The notes: generated from the letters alone by a model not told the origin. Counted from the first letter of the stretch, positions 34,489 to 44,471 are shown. The stretch is 64,000 nt of DNA from Natronocalculus amylovorans (GCF_023638035.1 NZ_JAKRVX010000009.1:1-64000), one strand, 5' to 3'. Numbers and translations: made by a program.

Positions 34489-34632
34489 CTAACTGTCAAG
34501 CTGTGCGGCGAGAAACACCCAGTGTTCGTTTTCATCAATGTTCCACTCCTCGAAGATCGTGAAGCCAGTATCTTGGAGATGGCCTCGTGTTGTTTCTGTA
34601 CCAGGGATACTCCAACGCGATATTAGTGGGAG
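34489..34632 (-). pseudogene. C-terminal remnant of a gene, possibly a SAM methyltransferase
   Basis: The minus frame ending in TAG at 34489-34491 reads as a plausible protein tail (for example GHLQDTGFTIFEEWNIDENE), resembling the last strand-helix unit of class I methyltransferases, but no upstream part exists. The break near 34632 is followed by unrelated sequence. Confidence 0.35.
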
Positions 34633-34886
34633 CGTGTTTTCGTAGCGGTATTGTTACATATGCTTATTTAATTTGTACTCACCCATCGAAAGGGTGCTCT
34701 GGTATGTGCTGACAGGAACAGGCGGCGGAAAGAGCCTAAACGGTTCGTCACCGCATCGATGTGCTGTGTGACAACAATGTGGCCAAGGGCAGGGGTGACT
34801 TTCGGGGTGGATTTGGGTGAGAGTATGGTTGCAGTTCGGTAAATCTTCAATTACTGTAGTGCCATCCGTGCTGATGGAGCAATAGT
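34633..34886. other. Gene-free stretch before the duplicated lipoprotein
   Basis: A short Cys/His-rich minus frame (34654-34962) is visible but overlaps the lipoprotein start and has no recognisable family. It may be a mobile-element relic. No confident feature. Confidence 0.25.
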
Positions 34887-36203
34887 ATGAGTCAAAAAAG
34901 ATCCGACCGATTTGACCGGCGCACAGTTTTGAAAATGAGCGGAGCAACTGCGATCGTAGCACTGGCGGGCTGTACTGGCGATGGTGAGGCGGACATGGAG
35001 GATAATACGGACGACAACATGGATGACAACACGGCTGCCGACATGGACGACAACATGGACGATGAGGAGGTGGAATTTGTCCTCGAAACCATCAGCACTG
35101 GCGATCCTTTCGCCGACGCAAAGACCGCTGCAGATCACGTCGAAGGGTCCGCGAAGACGCTGGCCGGTGGGTTCGCCGCCGCGCTGGGCCTCGACGGTGA
35201 TTCTGACAGCGAAGCCGCCGAGCTACGCGCCACCCTGTCCGGGCTGCTGCAGGAGCACGTCTACCTCGCCGGCTACACAGTCGACGCCGCCTACAGTTTC
35301 GGCCCCGAGAGCGGTGAGTTCGAACTCGCCGCCGAGGCGCTCGACACTAACTCCGTTGCGCTCGCCGACGTGATCGGCGAACTGGCTGGCGACGACAACC
35401 GCGATGCGTTCCTAAGTTTGTGGCGCGACCACATCGGCTTCTTCGTCGACTACGCGCTCGCGGCCGCCGAAGACGACGACGATGGCCGCAAGGCTGCCTT
35501 GGACGATCTCGACGACTACACCGACGCAGCCGGCGGGTTCTTCGAGAATATTACTGACGGCGAGTTGCCGGCCGAGACCGTCACCGACCACCTTGACGGC
35601 CACATCGACACGCTCGCGGCCGCAATCGACTCCCTCGCTGCCGGCGACGCTAGCGCGTTCGACGACCTGAAGACTGCTGCAGACCACGTCGTGGGAGGTG
35701 GCGGCGTGCTGGCCAGCGGATTCGCCGCCGCGCTTGACCTCGACGGCGACACCGGGTCGGAAGCATCGGAGCTCCGCACGAATCTCGCCACCGGGCTGCA
35801 AGAGCACGTATACCTGGCCGGTATCGCGGTCAAAAACGCCTATGCGGAGGGTCTTGACAGCGGCGAGTTTGAGGCGGCGGCGGGAACGTTGGACAGCAAC
35901 TCTGTACAGCTCGCTGACGCCATCGGCGAACTGGCTGGCGACGACAACCGCGATACGTTCCTGAGCCTGTGGCGCGACCACATCGGCTTCTTCGTCGACT
36001 ACGCCGTCGCCACTGCCGAGAACGACGAGCAGGGTCAGGCGGATGCGATCCGGGATCTCGACGGCTACACCGAAAGCGCCGGCGGGTTTTTCGAGGATAT
36101 CTCCGCCGGCGAGCTGCCTGCCGACGCTGTCACCGACAGCCTACGCGATCACATCACCACGCTGGGCGGTGCCATCGACTCGCTGGACGCGGCCATCAAC
36201 TAG
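34887..36203 (+). CDS. Tat-exported lipoprotein with two copies of an uncharacterised helical domain
   Basis: 438 aa. Tat motif DRRTVLKMSG, lipobox VALAGC and a 35-residue Asp/Met/Asn-rich linker. Then two similar modules, about residues 70-235 and 262-435. Each contains ADHV-EGS/VGG, GFAAAL-LDGD, LQEHVYLAG, LD-NSV-LAD, IGELAGDDNRD and LSLWRDHIGFFVDY in the same order. Similar all-helical LWxxHI-FFVDY repeats occur in bacterial secreted proteins without known function. Base composition is clearly GC-richer than in flanking genes, suggesting recent acquisition. A short hairpin follows the gene. Confidence 0.75.
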   Translation: MSQKRSDRFDRRTVLKMSGATAIVALAGCTGDGEADMEDNTDDNMDDNTAADMDDNMDDEEVEFVLETISTGDPFADAKTAADHVEGSAKTLAGGFAAALGLDGDSDSEAAELRATLSGLLQEHVYLAGYTVDAAYSFGPESGEFELAAEALDTNSVALADVIGELAGDDNRDAFLSLWRDHIGFFVDYALAAAEDDDDGRKAALDDLDDYTDAAGGFFENITDGELPAETVTDHLDGHIDTLAAAIDSLAAGDASAFDDLKTAADHVVGGGGVLASGFAAALDLDGDTGSEASELRTNLATGLQEHVYLAGIAVKNAYAEGLDSGEFEAAAGTLDSNSVQLADAIGELAGDDNRDTFLSLWRDHIGFFVDYAVATAENDEQGQADAIRDLDGYTESAGGFFEDISAGELPADAVTDSLRDHITTLGGAIDSLDAAIN

Positions 36204-36257
36204 CGCCATGCGGCTGGAACGCACACGACGTGACCGATCGAGACCCTGAATAAAACC

Positions 36258-36275
36258 AGCCCCTAACGGGCTTTC
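36258..36275 (+). terminator. Hairpin with T run after the lipoprotein gene
   Basis: AGCCC-CTAAC-GGGCT followed by TTT, 55 bases after the stop. A short stem, but the only feature in the gap and suited to transcription termination. Confidence 0.45.
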
Positions 36276-36715
36276 CAAACGCCGATTCTATTTTACACAG
36301 AGAAATCCTGCCCTTACATAGGGGAAGACGTTGCGTAATAGTGTATAATGTGCACACAGTAGGTGCGAGCTCGCAACCCTACTCGCTGATTGATTATAGA
36401 TACTCTTACTCCACATTTTTCATATCTAAAACGACGTATCGATCAGATGTTATTCTATGCAATCACGTTACGTCTACAGGTATGATCGAGTGACAACGGT
36501 ATGGTGATTGATATTGATAATAAAATGTGTCCGCGGAGAGGCTGGGTTTCTTGCAGAGCATATACAGAAACACAGCAGTTCAAATGGTATCGTGGGTTCC
36601 GAACAGACTGATATGCAGGGTCAATTAAGCGTTGATCTTTGTTGTGGTAATTAAACAATACTAACCAGTGGTAGTTTTGACAACGATTTCGTCTAGACGG
36701 CAGCTATCTTTAAAG
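36276..36715. other. Gene-free AT-rich stretch
   Basis: About 440 bases with only short, non-coding-looking frames. It ends at an IS1341-type right end, so it may hold the eroded body of that element, but no tnpB sequence is recognisable. Confidence 0.35.
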
Positions 36716-36755
36716 AGAGAGAGAATCCCGGCGTTTACGCCGGGGAGGATGTCAC
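36716..36755 (+). mobile_element. Solo right end of an IS1341-type element
   Basis: Perfect hairpin CCCGGCG-TTTA-CGCCGGG at 36727-36744 followed by AGGATGTCAC ending at 36755. Same layout and terminal string as the end at 105. No tnpB lies upstream, so this is a MITE-like or eroded copy. It abuts the 3' end of the Bat-type regulator and supplies its stop codon. Confidence 0.55.
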
Positions 36756-37423
36756 GGATGATGTCTTATCGAAATTGGGGATTGGCAGAGTGTTTTCTCA
36801 ATAAGGGTCTGGTGGCCACGTCGAAGCCGCTCCGAGAGTGCCTGATGAGATACGTCAAAGTTGGTCGCGAGGTCGTGTAGTGTAATACCCCGGGGAATAT
36901 CATAATATCCCATCCGAAACGCTTCGGTGATAACCTCGTACTGACACTCCGAAAGCCCCATTCCGTTGTGATGAATCGTGTTTGAGAGCCCGCCAATTTG
37001 TCGAATCGATGGATCTAGACTGTGATTGCACCAGTTGTCGTATGCTGTTGATACTGCCGCCTGATCAGGGAACAGTATCCGAAACTCCCAGAAATTGTTT
37101 GTACCCTGCACATCGAGCAACGCCCCATTAGATTCCACGAAAATATTCATAGCAGCCTGGGTTTTCGCAGACCAGTTGATGTGATAGAGGGTGTGTTTAC
37201 AATCTATCGACAGTCGTGTGGCTACGGTTGTCGTATTATCTTCTTGGAGCGCTCTGTCAAGTCGCTCAGAATCGGATGACGATGCCCAAAGAAACTGCAT
37301 CGCTCCCCCAGGCTCGTGTGCAGTAACTCGGAGTGGTTCGAACGTTACATCGGGCACGGCGTTGAACGTCTCAGACAGCGCGAACTCCTTGGACGAAATA
37401 CCTACGTCTACGATGGTACCCAT
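36752..37423 (-). CDS. Bat-type (HTH_10) transcriptional regulator
   Basis: 223 aa. N-terminal Bat-associated GAF-like region (about 1-150) and C-terminal HTH_10: GLSECQYEVITEAFRMGYYD, IPRGITLHDLATNFDVSHQA and LSERLRRGHQTLIEKTL. This is the haloarchaeal bacterio-opsin-activator pattern, used for light, oxygen or metabolite control. The HTH domain is complete, but the last residues and the TGA come from an inserted element end (gene/element junction at 36755/36756), so the protein has a slightly replaced tail yet may still function. Confidence 0.82.
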   Translation of the reverse strand: MGTIVDVGISSKEFALSETFNAVPDVTFEPLRVTAHEPGGAMQFLWASSSDSERLDRALQEDNTTTVATRLSIDCKHTLYHINWSAKTQAAMNIFVESNGALLDVQGTNNFWEFRILFPDQAAVSTAYDNWCNHSLDPSIRQIGGLSNTIHHNGMGLSECQYEVITEAFRMGYYDIPRGITLHDLATNFDVSHQALSERLRRGHQTLIEKTLCQSPISIRHHP

Positions 37424-37797
37424 CCCTTCTAGTTACGGAGACCACAAATGAATATACTCTACATATTAGTATCTGAAATGTTGTATAATAGATCCATGAG
37501 TACTAGTTAGAGATTACTCCGATCGACGTATCGTGGACACAACTCTATTCTTGGTTTGTGGCGCGGTGATTCAAGGGGAATGCAACCGCTCAATACTCTT
37601 CGAAGGGCTCGTCGAACCGAACATCGCGATCGGGTGCTGTCGATCGCCGGACAGAATGTAACGGGAAACACGATCGATCTCTCACCACAATGAACTAGTT
37701 AGTAGCGATGGTTCCTGCTGGAGACCTCCCTGTTGAATATTAGTACCTTGCACATGCCAGCAAAAGCGATTACTTGTTACGTAGTCGAGGGACAGAT
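37424..37797. other. Gene-free stretch between the Bat-type and DUF5789 genes
   Basis: 374 bases. Divergent promoter space for the two flanking genes. No frame, repeat or RNA recognised. Confidence 0.35.
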
Positions 37798-38121
37798 ATG
37801 TCGGAAGATTCCGTTAATTCCCGTGAACAAGGCATTGAATTCGGCTCGCTTGCTGAGGAACTCGAGGACGAATCGTATCCGCTCTCTCATGACGACCTTC
37901 TCAGCCGACACGGCGATCGCGAACTCGAACTTGCCGATAGTAGCACGTCACTGCGTGATATACTTGGACCGGAGAACGAGCAGGAGTACGAGGATGCTGA
38001 GAGCGTTCGTCAGGCCATCTTCAGTATGGTCGGTGACGACGCTGTAGGGCGCAAAGGATACAGCGATCGGGGCGGGACAGCCACCGAAACTGATGAGGAG
38101 AAAACGGACGAATCGTTCTGA
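37798..38121 (+). CDS. DUF5789 family protein (copy 1)
   Basis: 107 aa from the ATG at 37798. The core LEDESYPLSHDDLLSRHGDR, then LRDILGP and DAESVRQAIFSMVGDDAVGR, is the haloarchaeal DUF5789 domain. Very acidic with a charged tail, cytoplasmic. A paralogue is at 46679-47011. Function unknown. Confidence 0.75.
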   Translation: MSEDSVNSREQGIEFGSLAEELEDESYPLSHDDLLSRHGDRELELADSSTSLRDILGPENEQEYEDAESVRQAIFSMVGDDAVGRKGYSDRGGTATETDEEKTDESF

Positions 38122-38457
38122 GACTCGTTAGGTCGGGAGACCCTTTGCTTGTTGTACCGTGGGTGCCTGCGAGTTTGCGGTACCGATCGATGACCGTTGC
38201 TACTGGAGTGGATCCGCTCCGCGTTGGGTAGGGAGCAGGGATGAAAAATAGGATACGAACGAACCAACAGTGTCGACGCCCGGAGCGTAATTGAATTACA
38301 TGTGCGAGAAGAGAACTGTGACGTGTATTGGTGAACAAAACGAGAGCGACTGGTCCCTGCACCGTTTGATGGCTACAAAAAATTCACTCGAACCACGCGT
38401 CTGAGTTAGCTACTCGAGGAACCGTGGTTCTCAGCCATATTTCACCGGCCAGTCGTC
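38122..38457. other. Gene-free stretch
   Basis: 336 bases between convergent genes. Only overlapping shadow frames; nothing supported. Confidence 0.35.
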
Positions 38458-39033
38458 CTAATTGCCGGCTCCCTCAGTCTTTTCGGCGTAAGTCTTAGAC
38501 GACCTGTTGTTTTCATCTGTTTTTTCTGAGAGCGACTCACCTGCGTCTTCAACTTTTTCGGCTGTGTCGTCACCTGCATCTTCTACTTGGTCAGCAACTT
38601 CGTCTGACTTTTTTTCTACTTGATCAGCAACTTGCTTGCCACTGTCACTAACCGTCTCAGCAGCTTGATTGGTCATCTGCTGGGCTTTTTTTGACTGTTC
38701 TTCGAGCTGGATCGCGACTTTATCGCCACCGCTCCGGATCGTTTCAGCAGCCTGGTCGGTCGCCTGTTGGGTCAGGTCCGAGGTTTTGTCTGCCACGGTT
38801 TGAACGAAATCAGTGTCTTCTTGTGCTATTCGCTGCCAGAGGAGCGCTCCAACTGCGCTACCAATAAGTAACAACACCAAGGCTCTTCCCCAGCCGCTCG
38901 ACTGTTTTGTCGGCCGGATCTCGATGACCTTGTCGTTCGAACCCTCAATAGCATCTACGACTGCTTGTATCATCTGATCGTTTGCGCTGGACGCTGACGA
39001 CCCAGATTGCGCTGCGAACAATGGGACTTTCAT
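38458..39033 (-). CDS. Single-span membrane protein with a long Asp/Glu/Lys helix
   Basis: 191 aa. One transmembrane helix at about residues 49-66 (ALVLLLIGSAVGALLW), preceded by a 45-residue cytoplasmic part. The remainder repeats an amphipathic 11-residue-like pattern (QATDQAAETI, QMTNQAAETV, KQVADQVEKK, DEVADQVEDA). This is like LEA or YtxH-type stress proteins, which protect or organise the envelope. No enzyme motif. Confidence 0.6.
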   Translation of the reverse strand: MKVPLFAAQSGSSASSANDQMIQAVVDAIEGSNDKVIEIRPTKQSSGWGRALVLLLIGSAVGALLWQRIAQEDTDFVQTVADKTSDLTQQATDQAAETIRSGGDKVAIQLEEQSKKAQQMTNQAAETVSDSGKQVADQVEKKSDEVADQVEDAGDDTAEKVEDAGESLSEKTDENNRSSKTYAEKTEGAGN

Positions 39034-39235
39034 TATAACTCAATTCTTATAACGCAACCCACGGCTAAAATAATTGTCCTGTTAAAATATTATATTAAAA
39101 TGATTATACTGAGATCTGCTACTCGCGATATTATAAAAGAGAATGTTTTGAAAGAGACAGTAGTGGGTTCCTCCCTAAGATCGACAAATAGCATCGGCAG
39201 TATGTGATATGAACCGAGCGAGGACAAATAGCAAT

Positions 39236-39745
39236 TCAATCGTATACCTCGCCAGTCCGTTCGCGTGAACTCATCCACGTACCGAGCGCGAGGCCGTAAA
39301 TGGCATGTCCCACGTGGAAGACAGCACCCTCATCCGGCTCAAGGGTTTCATCGAGAAATCGCTTAAACACGATGCGCGTTCCGAAAATAGAAAGTGCCAG
39401 GCCGTACCCCAACGAGAGGCCGATCGCCCCGAGACGCTGATTGCGCTCGCTCCGGAATGGTATCCGGCTAAACACCACCCCAAATAGACCTCCGGCGATA
39501 CCACCATACAGGAAATGTAGCACGAGGCCCTCCAACACATACTCTTCGGGTTCGCCACTACCAACGTATGTTGACCAAAACTCCGCTGTCGGCGGGAGTG
39601 CCCGAAAGAGCGGAAATCGATATAGCGTCATCAATGCAGTAGCGACTACTCCCCCAATGATGCCACGAACGGTCCCACGGACAGCACTCATCTCTTTCAT
39701 CTCTCTTGGCTCTCTTGGCTCTCGATCGGCAGAAGTCATGAACAT
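39236..39745 (-). CDS. Four-helix membrane protein of unknown function
   Basis: 169 aa from the Met at 39745; a longer frame to 39826 is less likely because its start region is not protein-like. Hydrophobic segments lie near VRGIIGGVVATALMTLYRF, LVLHFLYGGIAGGLFGVVF, IGLSLGYGLALSIFGTRIVF and HAIYGLALGTWM. Glycine-rich helices with a conserved-looking HFLYGG pattern occur in small haloarchaeal membrane proteins. No function can be assigned. Confidence 0.6.
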   Translation of the reverse strand: MFMTSADREPREPREMKEMSAVRGTVRGIIGGVVATALMTLYRFPLFRALPPTAEFWSTYVGSGEPEEYVLEGLVLHFLYGGIAGGLFGVVFSRIPFRSERNQRLGAIGLSLGYGLALSIFGTRIVFKRFLDETLEPDEGAVFHVGHAIYGLALGTWMSSRERTGEVYD

Positions 39746-39870
39746 ACTCTCGTCCGCAACGAAAATAACTGTACCGCCGGCATATTCACGCTGTGTGGGC
39801 TGAATCCGGCAACGTAGCGTATGCAATGGCAGAGGATCATTCAGTCCTCCGGCTGAAACACCGGACTAGG

Positions 39871-40623
39871 TCACAGGTAGCTCTCGTCCCACTCGTCCGG
39901 ATTGTGAACGTTCCCACAACTCTCGCAAACGACCTTTCCATCCGTGTCGACCAAGTTGGATATCGATCCACAGTTCGTACAGTAGAACCCCAAGCGCTCC
40001 TCTTCGTCTTTCCCCGCAAAGACAAGAAGAAACTCCCCTTCATCGCCCGCGATCGCTTCCGCCGGGTCAATAAATCGAGTCTCTCCACCGACAGCTACCT
40101 CTCCGGACTCGGTAATCATATGCTCATCATCGATACGATCGGACTCGACAGTGCTGTACACTTCCGTTCGGAACTGTTCCCCGCCGAACGTGCGTTCTTC
40201 TTGACCGCTCTGCTGGAATCCGAAGCGATCGAGAAACTCTCCCCCCTCTTGATTCTGTGCAAGGATCGTCGCCTGTACCCCCTCAACTGCGCGCTCGCGA
40301 AGTGCTGCGAGGACGCGATCGATCAGTTCCGTTCCAACACCTTGGCCCCGCACTGTCGGGTCGACGTGAAGCCAGACAATCTCCCCGCGCTGGTCGTCTG
40401 TGATCCGCGCTTGTGTAAATCCAAGAAGGCTATCCTCGGACTCCGCGACAAACAAGAGTCGATCGTCGTCGTCGACCCACTCCGTGATGGCGTCGGTGTC
40501 GAAATCCGTTTCAATAATTGACTCGATATCCAGCGGGCTGAGAGCGTATGACGCCTCAAACGACTGCTCCGCGATTTTACGAATTTGGTGGCTATCAGTT
40601 GCTGTTGCTGCACGCGTCTTCAT
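39871..40623 (-). CDS. GNAT acetyltransferase with a C-terminal zinc ribbon
   Basis: 250 aa. GNAT domain about residues 1-155 with the acetyl-CoA loop VRGQGVGTELIDRVL and the downstream FLDRFGFQQSGQEE motif. The extra C-terminal part has a CTNCGS...CESCGN zinc ribbon. The ribbon may bind nucleic acid or a protein partner. Acetyl acceptor unknown. Confidence 0.8.
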   Translation of the reverse strand: MKTRAATATDSHQIRKIAEQSFEASYALSPLDIESIIETDFDTDAITEWVDDDDRLLFVAESEDSLLGFTQARITDDQRGEIVWLHVDPTVRGQGVGTELIDRVLAALRERAVEGVQATILAQNQEGGEFLDRFGFQQSGQEERTFGGEQFRTEVYSTVESDRIDDEHMITESGEVAVGGETRFIDPAEAIAGDEGEFLLVFAGKDEEERLGFYCTNCGSISNLVDTDGKVVCESCGNVHNPDEWDESYL

Positions 40624-40726
40624 ACGGTAATTTCTCTTTTCGTCGTCATAAGAACTGCGGTGGAAACCGTCGTCCGCTCAAATCGTGTGAGGTACCTCAC
40701 CGTCCACGTCGTCGAAGTATACTCGC

Positions 40727-41716
40727 TCACCTGTTCTGCGGAGGAATGAACGGTCCGACCGAGATGGTTTTTCGGGCAACGGTTGCTGCCCGGAGAATGT
40801 ACGCAGCAAACAGCGCCAGTGGAGAGATGATAATGCCGATCCCGAGACTGATGACGATGGGCAGTGTCGAGAGTGGGATCGTAACGGTATTCATCCGATA
40901 AATAAGCGTCAGGGATATGACGCAGACAAGAGCAAGTAGACCGGAGTAGACAAGCTGTCGGGAGAGGGCTGCGAAGTCTTGCTGGAGGACCATCGTTTTG
41001 AAGAACTGGCGGCTGACGGCGATCGACTCAAGCAGTTCTTCGATGGCACGAAGGTCGACCCGAGCATCTCCGGGGAGCGTCGAACTGTAATCGTTCCGAA
41101 GCCGGTGTACTGTGGCCATGTTTAGCGCGTACTCGGGCCCTAGCACGACGCCAAGGGTATCCGAGAGGGGCGCGTTCTCCCCGAGTGAGTCATCGATGTT
41201 CCGACCATATGCTACGAGGTCCTCCATCGCGGCTGTGAGTTCGTCCGGCGCTTGCCACCCGGGAGAGTCGCTCACGGTGAGGATATCGGCGGCGCGGTCG
41301 CTCAATGTTGTTGCGATCAACGAAAGGAACGCAGCTGGATCTGTAGGGCTTGACGGTCGGTTGGCGAGTTCCTCGACCTTGTGGCGGAGGCTGCGTGAGC
41401 CGTCAAGTCGGGCGGTTAGCGTGTCCGGCGTCCCGAACACCCAGGAGAGGATGAGCTGATTAATTGAGAGTGCGATCGTCACGATCGTGAAGACTCCGGA
41501 GGTGAGTCCGCTTCCAAATATTGTCGCTGCGAAACTGTCCGGTCCGACAGCGAGGATATCGACCGAGATCAGCACGGCAATGGTTGCGACAAACGCGGTA
41601 ACGATTCCGGCCGCGACGATTGGACGATTGCCCTCAAGAAGGATCCACGTCACGATACGGTCCCGGATAGTGTCTCCCTCCTGTACGGAACGCTCCGTGC
41701 GGGTCTCGGTTGTCAT
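40727..41716 (-). CDS. Haloarchaeal membrane protein with four hydrophobic segments
   Basis: 329 aa from the Met at 41716, whose sequence MTTETRTERS reads as a typical N-terminus; the longer frame to 41833 does not. Two segments near the N-terminus (IVAAGIVTAFVATIAVLISV and FTIVTIALSINQLILSWVFG) and two near the C-terminus (LVYSGLLALVCVISLTLIYR and LPIVISLGIGIIISPLALFA) bracket a 150-residue soluble middle. No known catalytic motif. Present as an isolated gene. Confidence 0.65.
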   Translation of the reverse strand: MTTETRTERSVQEGDTIRDRIVTWILLEGNRPIVAAGIVTAFVATIAVLISVDILAVGPDSFAATIFGSGLTSGVFTIVTIALSINQLILSWVFGTPDTLTARLDGSRSLRHKVEELANRPSSPTDPAAFLSLIATTLSDRAADILTVSDSPGWQAPDELTAAMEDLVAYGRNIDDSLGENAPLSDTLGVVLGPEYALNMATVHRLRNDYSSTLPGDARVDLRAIEELLESIAVSRQFFKTMVLQQDFAALSRQLVYSGLLALVCVISLTLIYRMNTVTIPLSTLPIVISLGIGIIISPLALFAAYILRAATVARKTISVGPFIPPQNR

Positions 41717-41883
41717 GCACAGAGTATGGAACGCACGCAAATAAATAGCAACAGCGTGAACACTTTGTGAGCGTTTCGTAGTTGTTCCCGGATGACTCCT
41801 GAGAGCAACGAGTGCGTCCTCACGATTACGCATCAGCCTGCAGGAGACTATTAGTGGGTAGCGGTCGAAGAGTATGCTGAATC

Positions 41884-42111
41884 ATGTCCACAGTATCCAA
41901 CATCCCAGACATGTTGAAAGACCTGAGTATCATTTCGACCCTCGTCGACGCCGCACTGGAGTTTGCGAGAGGTCGGCCGAAGAGCGGGCTTCTCCTGCTT
42001 GGGGCCGCTGCCGTGTCCAACCGATTCCCCGGCATTGGAACCGCCGCTTCGGTCCTCCTCAGACTGTACCGCCGTTTTTTCCCAAACCGGGGCGGACATC
42101 ACGTACTGTGA
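41884..42111 (+). CDS. Small hypothetical protein
   Basis: 75 aa, basic C-terminus. Hydrophobic helix SGLLLLGAAAVSNRF followed by GIGTAASVLLRLYRRFFPN, likely membrane-associated. No family recognised. Confidence 0.5.
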   Translation: MSTVSNIPDMLKDLSIISTLVDAALEFARGRPKSGLLLLGAAAVSNRFPGIGTAASVLLRLYRRFFPNRGGHHVL

Positions 42112-42818
42112 TCGCGACAGTCACAGCGGTCATTGACTGATCCGACACGTCATCACATTGGTCGTCCAATTCGGGCGGCCGTATGACTCATTGCACATTT
42201 TGATAGCCCATATGAGTAACTCGATGCAGACCGCGCCGACAACTCGTCTGATATATCGGAACACCGTGAGCTTACCGAGTTCACCGACGATTGGTATGGC
42301 AGGGTCGAGGTTGGGGTACAAGAGCCCCCAGAGATGCGGATGTACTCGTCGAAGATGCCGACCATTACCGGCTCAGTACTTACGACCACAAATCCAATAA
42401 TACCGTGACTGTAGGCCCTCTTGAGACTTTAAACGAATCTCCAGGAACTGGAGGAGAACACAACCATTATGCTCCGAGGACGAACTGAATGAGTACAAAA
42501 GGACTGGAATCGTTGCCTTATTTTGCCCGTGTATATCCCGATCGTCGTGAGTAACGTGCAAGATGCTGTAACCTTGGCTTATCTTATAGTATTGTGTTAC
42601 AAAGCTACCCATGTAATGGAAGTGGTGTCAAAAGCTACATGTACAACCTCACGAAGGAGACAGTATCATTTCCCATGCTTTGCGTGCTACTTGTCGCCCG
42701 TCCAACTGCTGCTTGGAGGGCATTTGTTCCGAAGCGGTACCGATCGGCGTTGGGCTCTGATATGAGCGTATGCGGATTAGACGAAGAGGCGCATCGGGGC
42801 GTTCCAACGTTTTTGATG
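42112..42818. other. Gene-poor stretch with a possible gene fragment
   Basis: 707 bases. A plus frame from about 42220 to the TGA near 42408 reads like an internal protein piece (ELTEFTDDWYGRVEVGV, then EPPEMRMYSSKMPTITG), without start or upstream part. Probably an eroded gene; nothing else supported. Confidence 0.3.
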
Positions 42819-44338
42819 CTACGGCGTGTTCTGGAACTCCACTGTGTTCTGAATCGCAAGGCCAGCGTCAAGGACAATACCATCAGCAAATTGCGGTCCG
42901 GCGATCATGAGTCCAACCGGAAGCTCATCAACGGTTCCGACTGGCACCGTTATCGCTGGGTGGCCGGTCAGATTGAACGGGGCAGTGTTCGACGGCTGGC
43001 CGTCCGCCCGAATGCGATCGAACTCGTCCAGTTCAGGTTCGTATTTAGGAGCCGTTGTTGCGACGGTTGGCATCGCGAGAAGGTCGGCTTCGTCGAACGC
43101 GGCGTCATACATGTCTTGGAGATCCAAGACCATGTTCATCCCCCGTCCGTAATATCGTGAATGGTAGTATCTGCTCGTGTACGCACCCATGAGGAGAGGA
43201 AGCTTCAGCGTCGCCGGAAACTCATCACTGTGTGCCCGACGGAACTTGCCGAACGCGTCGACCCATGCCGTATCGTACCAGCTCTTTGGTCCGTGTCCGA
43301 GCCCCTCTCCGGACACCGCCGCAACCAACCCCTCGGAGCTCGTTACCGTATGGATCGCACCGACGTCCGCGTGCATTGGGACTGAAACGACCTCGGTCGA
43401 CGCACCGCATGCGTCGAAGTGAGCAATGGCGTCACGGACCACGTCGAGGACGCGTTCGTCGCTGTTCGACTGTTCAAATCCTTCTTGCAGGATGCCAACG
43501 GCGCAGTCTTGAACATCTCCAGTGAGGTCGGAGGCATACGATTCGGCAGCGATCGATCTGGGTTGTCTCGAATCGATGGCCGACTTACCGGCGATTGCGG
43601 ACAGAAGGCTTGCCACAGTCTCTACGTCCGTGGCCATTGGTCCGGGATGATCGACGGCATATTCGAGCCCGATACACCCGGTGTACGGAACCAACCCGTA
43701 GGTTGGCTTCAGTCCAACGATGCCACAGTGTGCCGCAGGGATGCGGACGCTTCCCCCTTGATCGGTTCCCAGCGCTGCATCAACATCCCCGTTTGCAACA
43801 ACAACAGCACTTCCCCCGCTCGATCCCCGGCCAGTCGATCCGCAACGGTTGGGTGGTGTATCGGCCCGAAGGCGCTGTGTCCCGTCGTGCTCGTTCCCAT
43901 CGCGTCCATATTTGTCTTTCCGACGATATCGGCCCCAGCGTCGAGCAACCGGGTAATAACAACTGCATCGACGTCCGGAACGTATCCCTCCACGACCGAC
44001 GACCCGCACGTCATTTCAACGCCAGCGACGGAGATATTGTCCTTGACTGCGACCTCCATCCCCGAGAGAGGGCCGTTTTCCGCTCCCAAGACCCGGCAGG
44101 ACGAAACCCATGCATTGTGTGGATCGTCGCTACGAGATACACGTGTGCCGGCGTTGCGCGACCGCACCTCCGCACCGCCGAGGCGTTGCTCGGGTGTGTA
44201 TGTTCGAACAGTCTCATACGCTTCCATTTCTGACTCAATAAGCTCAAGAAAAGTCGACACTTCATTGTCGGTGAGATTGAGCCAGAGTCGATCGGCAAGT
44301 TCGAGTAGGTCCTCCTCTGTCGGCGGACGAAGCGGCAT
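42819..44338 (-). pseudogene. Amidase-signature enzyme broken by a one-base frameshift
   Basis: Two frames join into one amidase of about 505 aa. The first (44338 down) gives the N-terminus with catalytic Lys in VAVKDNIS and reaches VADRLAG. The second continues GSSGGSAVVVANG and GTDQGGSVRIPAAHCG (Ser of the Ser-cisSer-Lys triad) to the end. A single base is missing in the CCCC run near 43825-43828. All triad residues survive, so this is either a very young pseudogene or a sequencing error. Amidase-signature enzymes hydrolyse amides to acids and ammonia; substrate unknown. Confidence 0.8.
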
Positions 44339-44471
44339 GCGCGGATCTACGGTTCAGATGGATAAATACGTACGCACGGTCGAAAAGCGCCACCGATTTT
44401 CATTCATCACGTGTCAGTAGATCTTGATCAAGTCGGTTCATTCCCGCGAGCAAAGCCGCAGGAGAGAGCAG

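Noticed and set aside
34654-34962. Cys/His-rich 102-codon frame as a gene
   Set aside because: It overlaps the start of the lipoprotein gene on the other strand and has no family resemblance.
35412-36253. Long open frames on other frames of the GC-rich lipoprotein gene
   Set aside because: High GC lowers stop frequency; these are shadows of the duplicated lipoprotein.
39793-40521. 242-codon plus-strand frame opposite the GNAT gene
   Set aside because: The minus-strand frame has clear GNAT and zinc-ribbon motifs; the plus frame has none.
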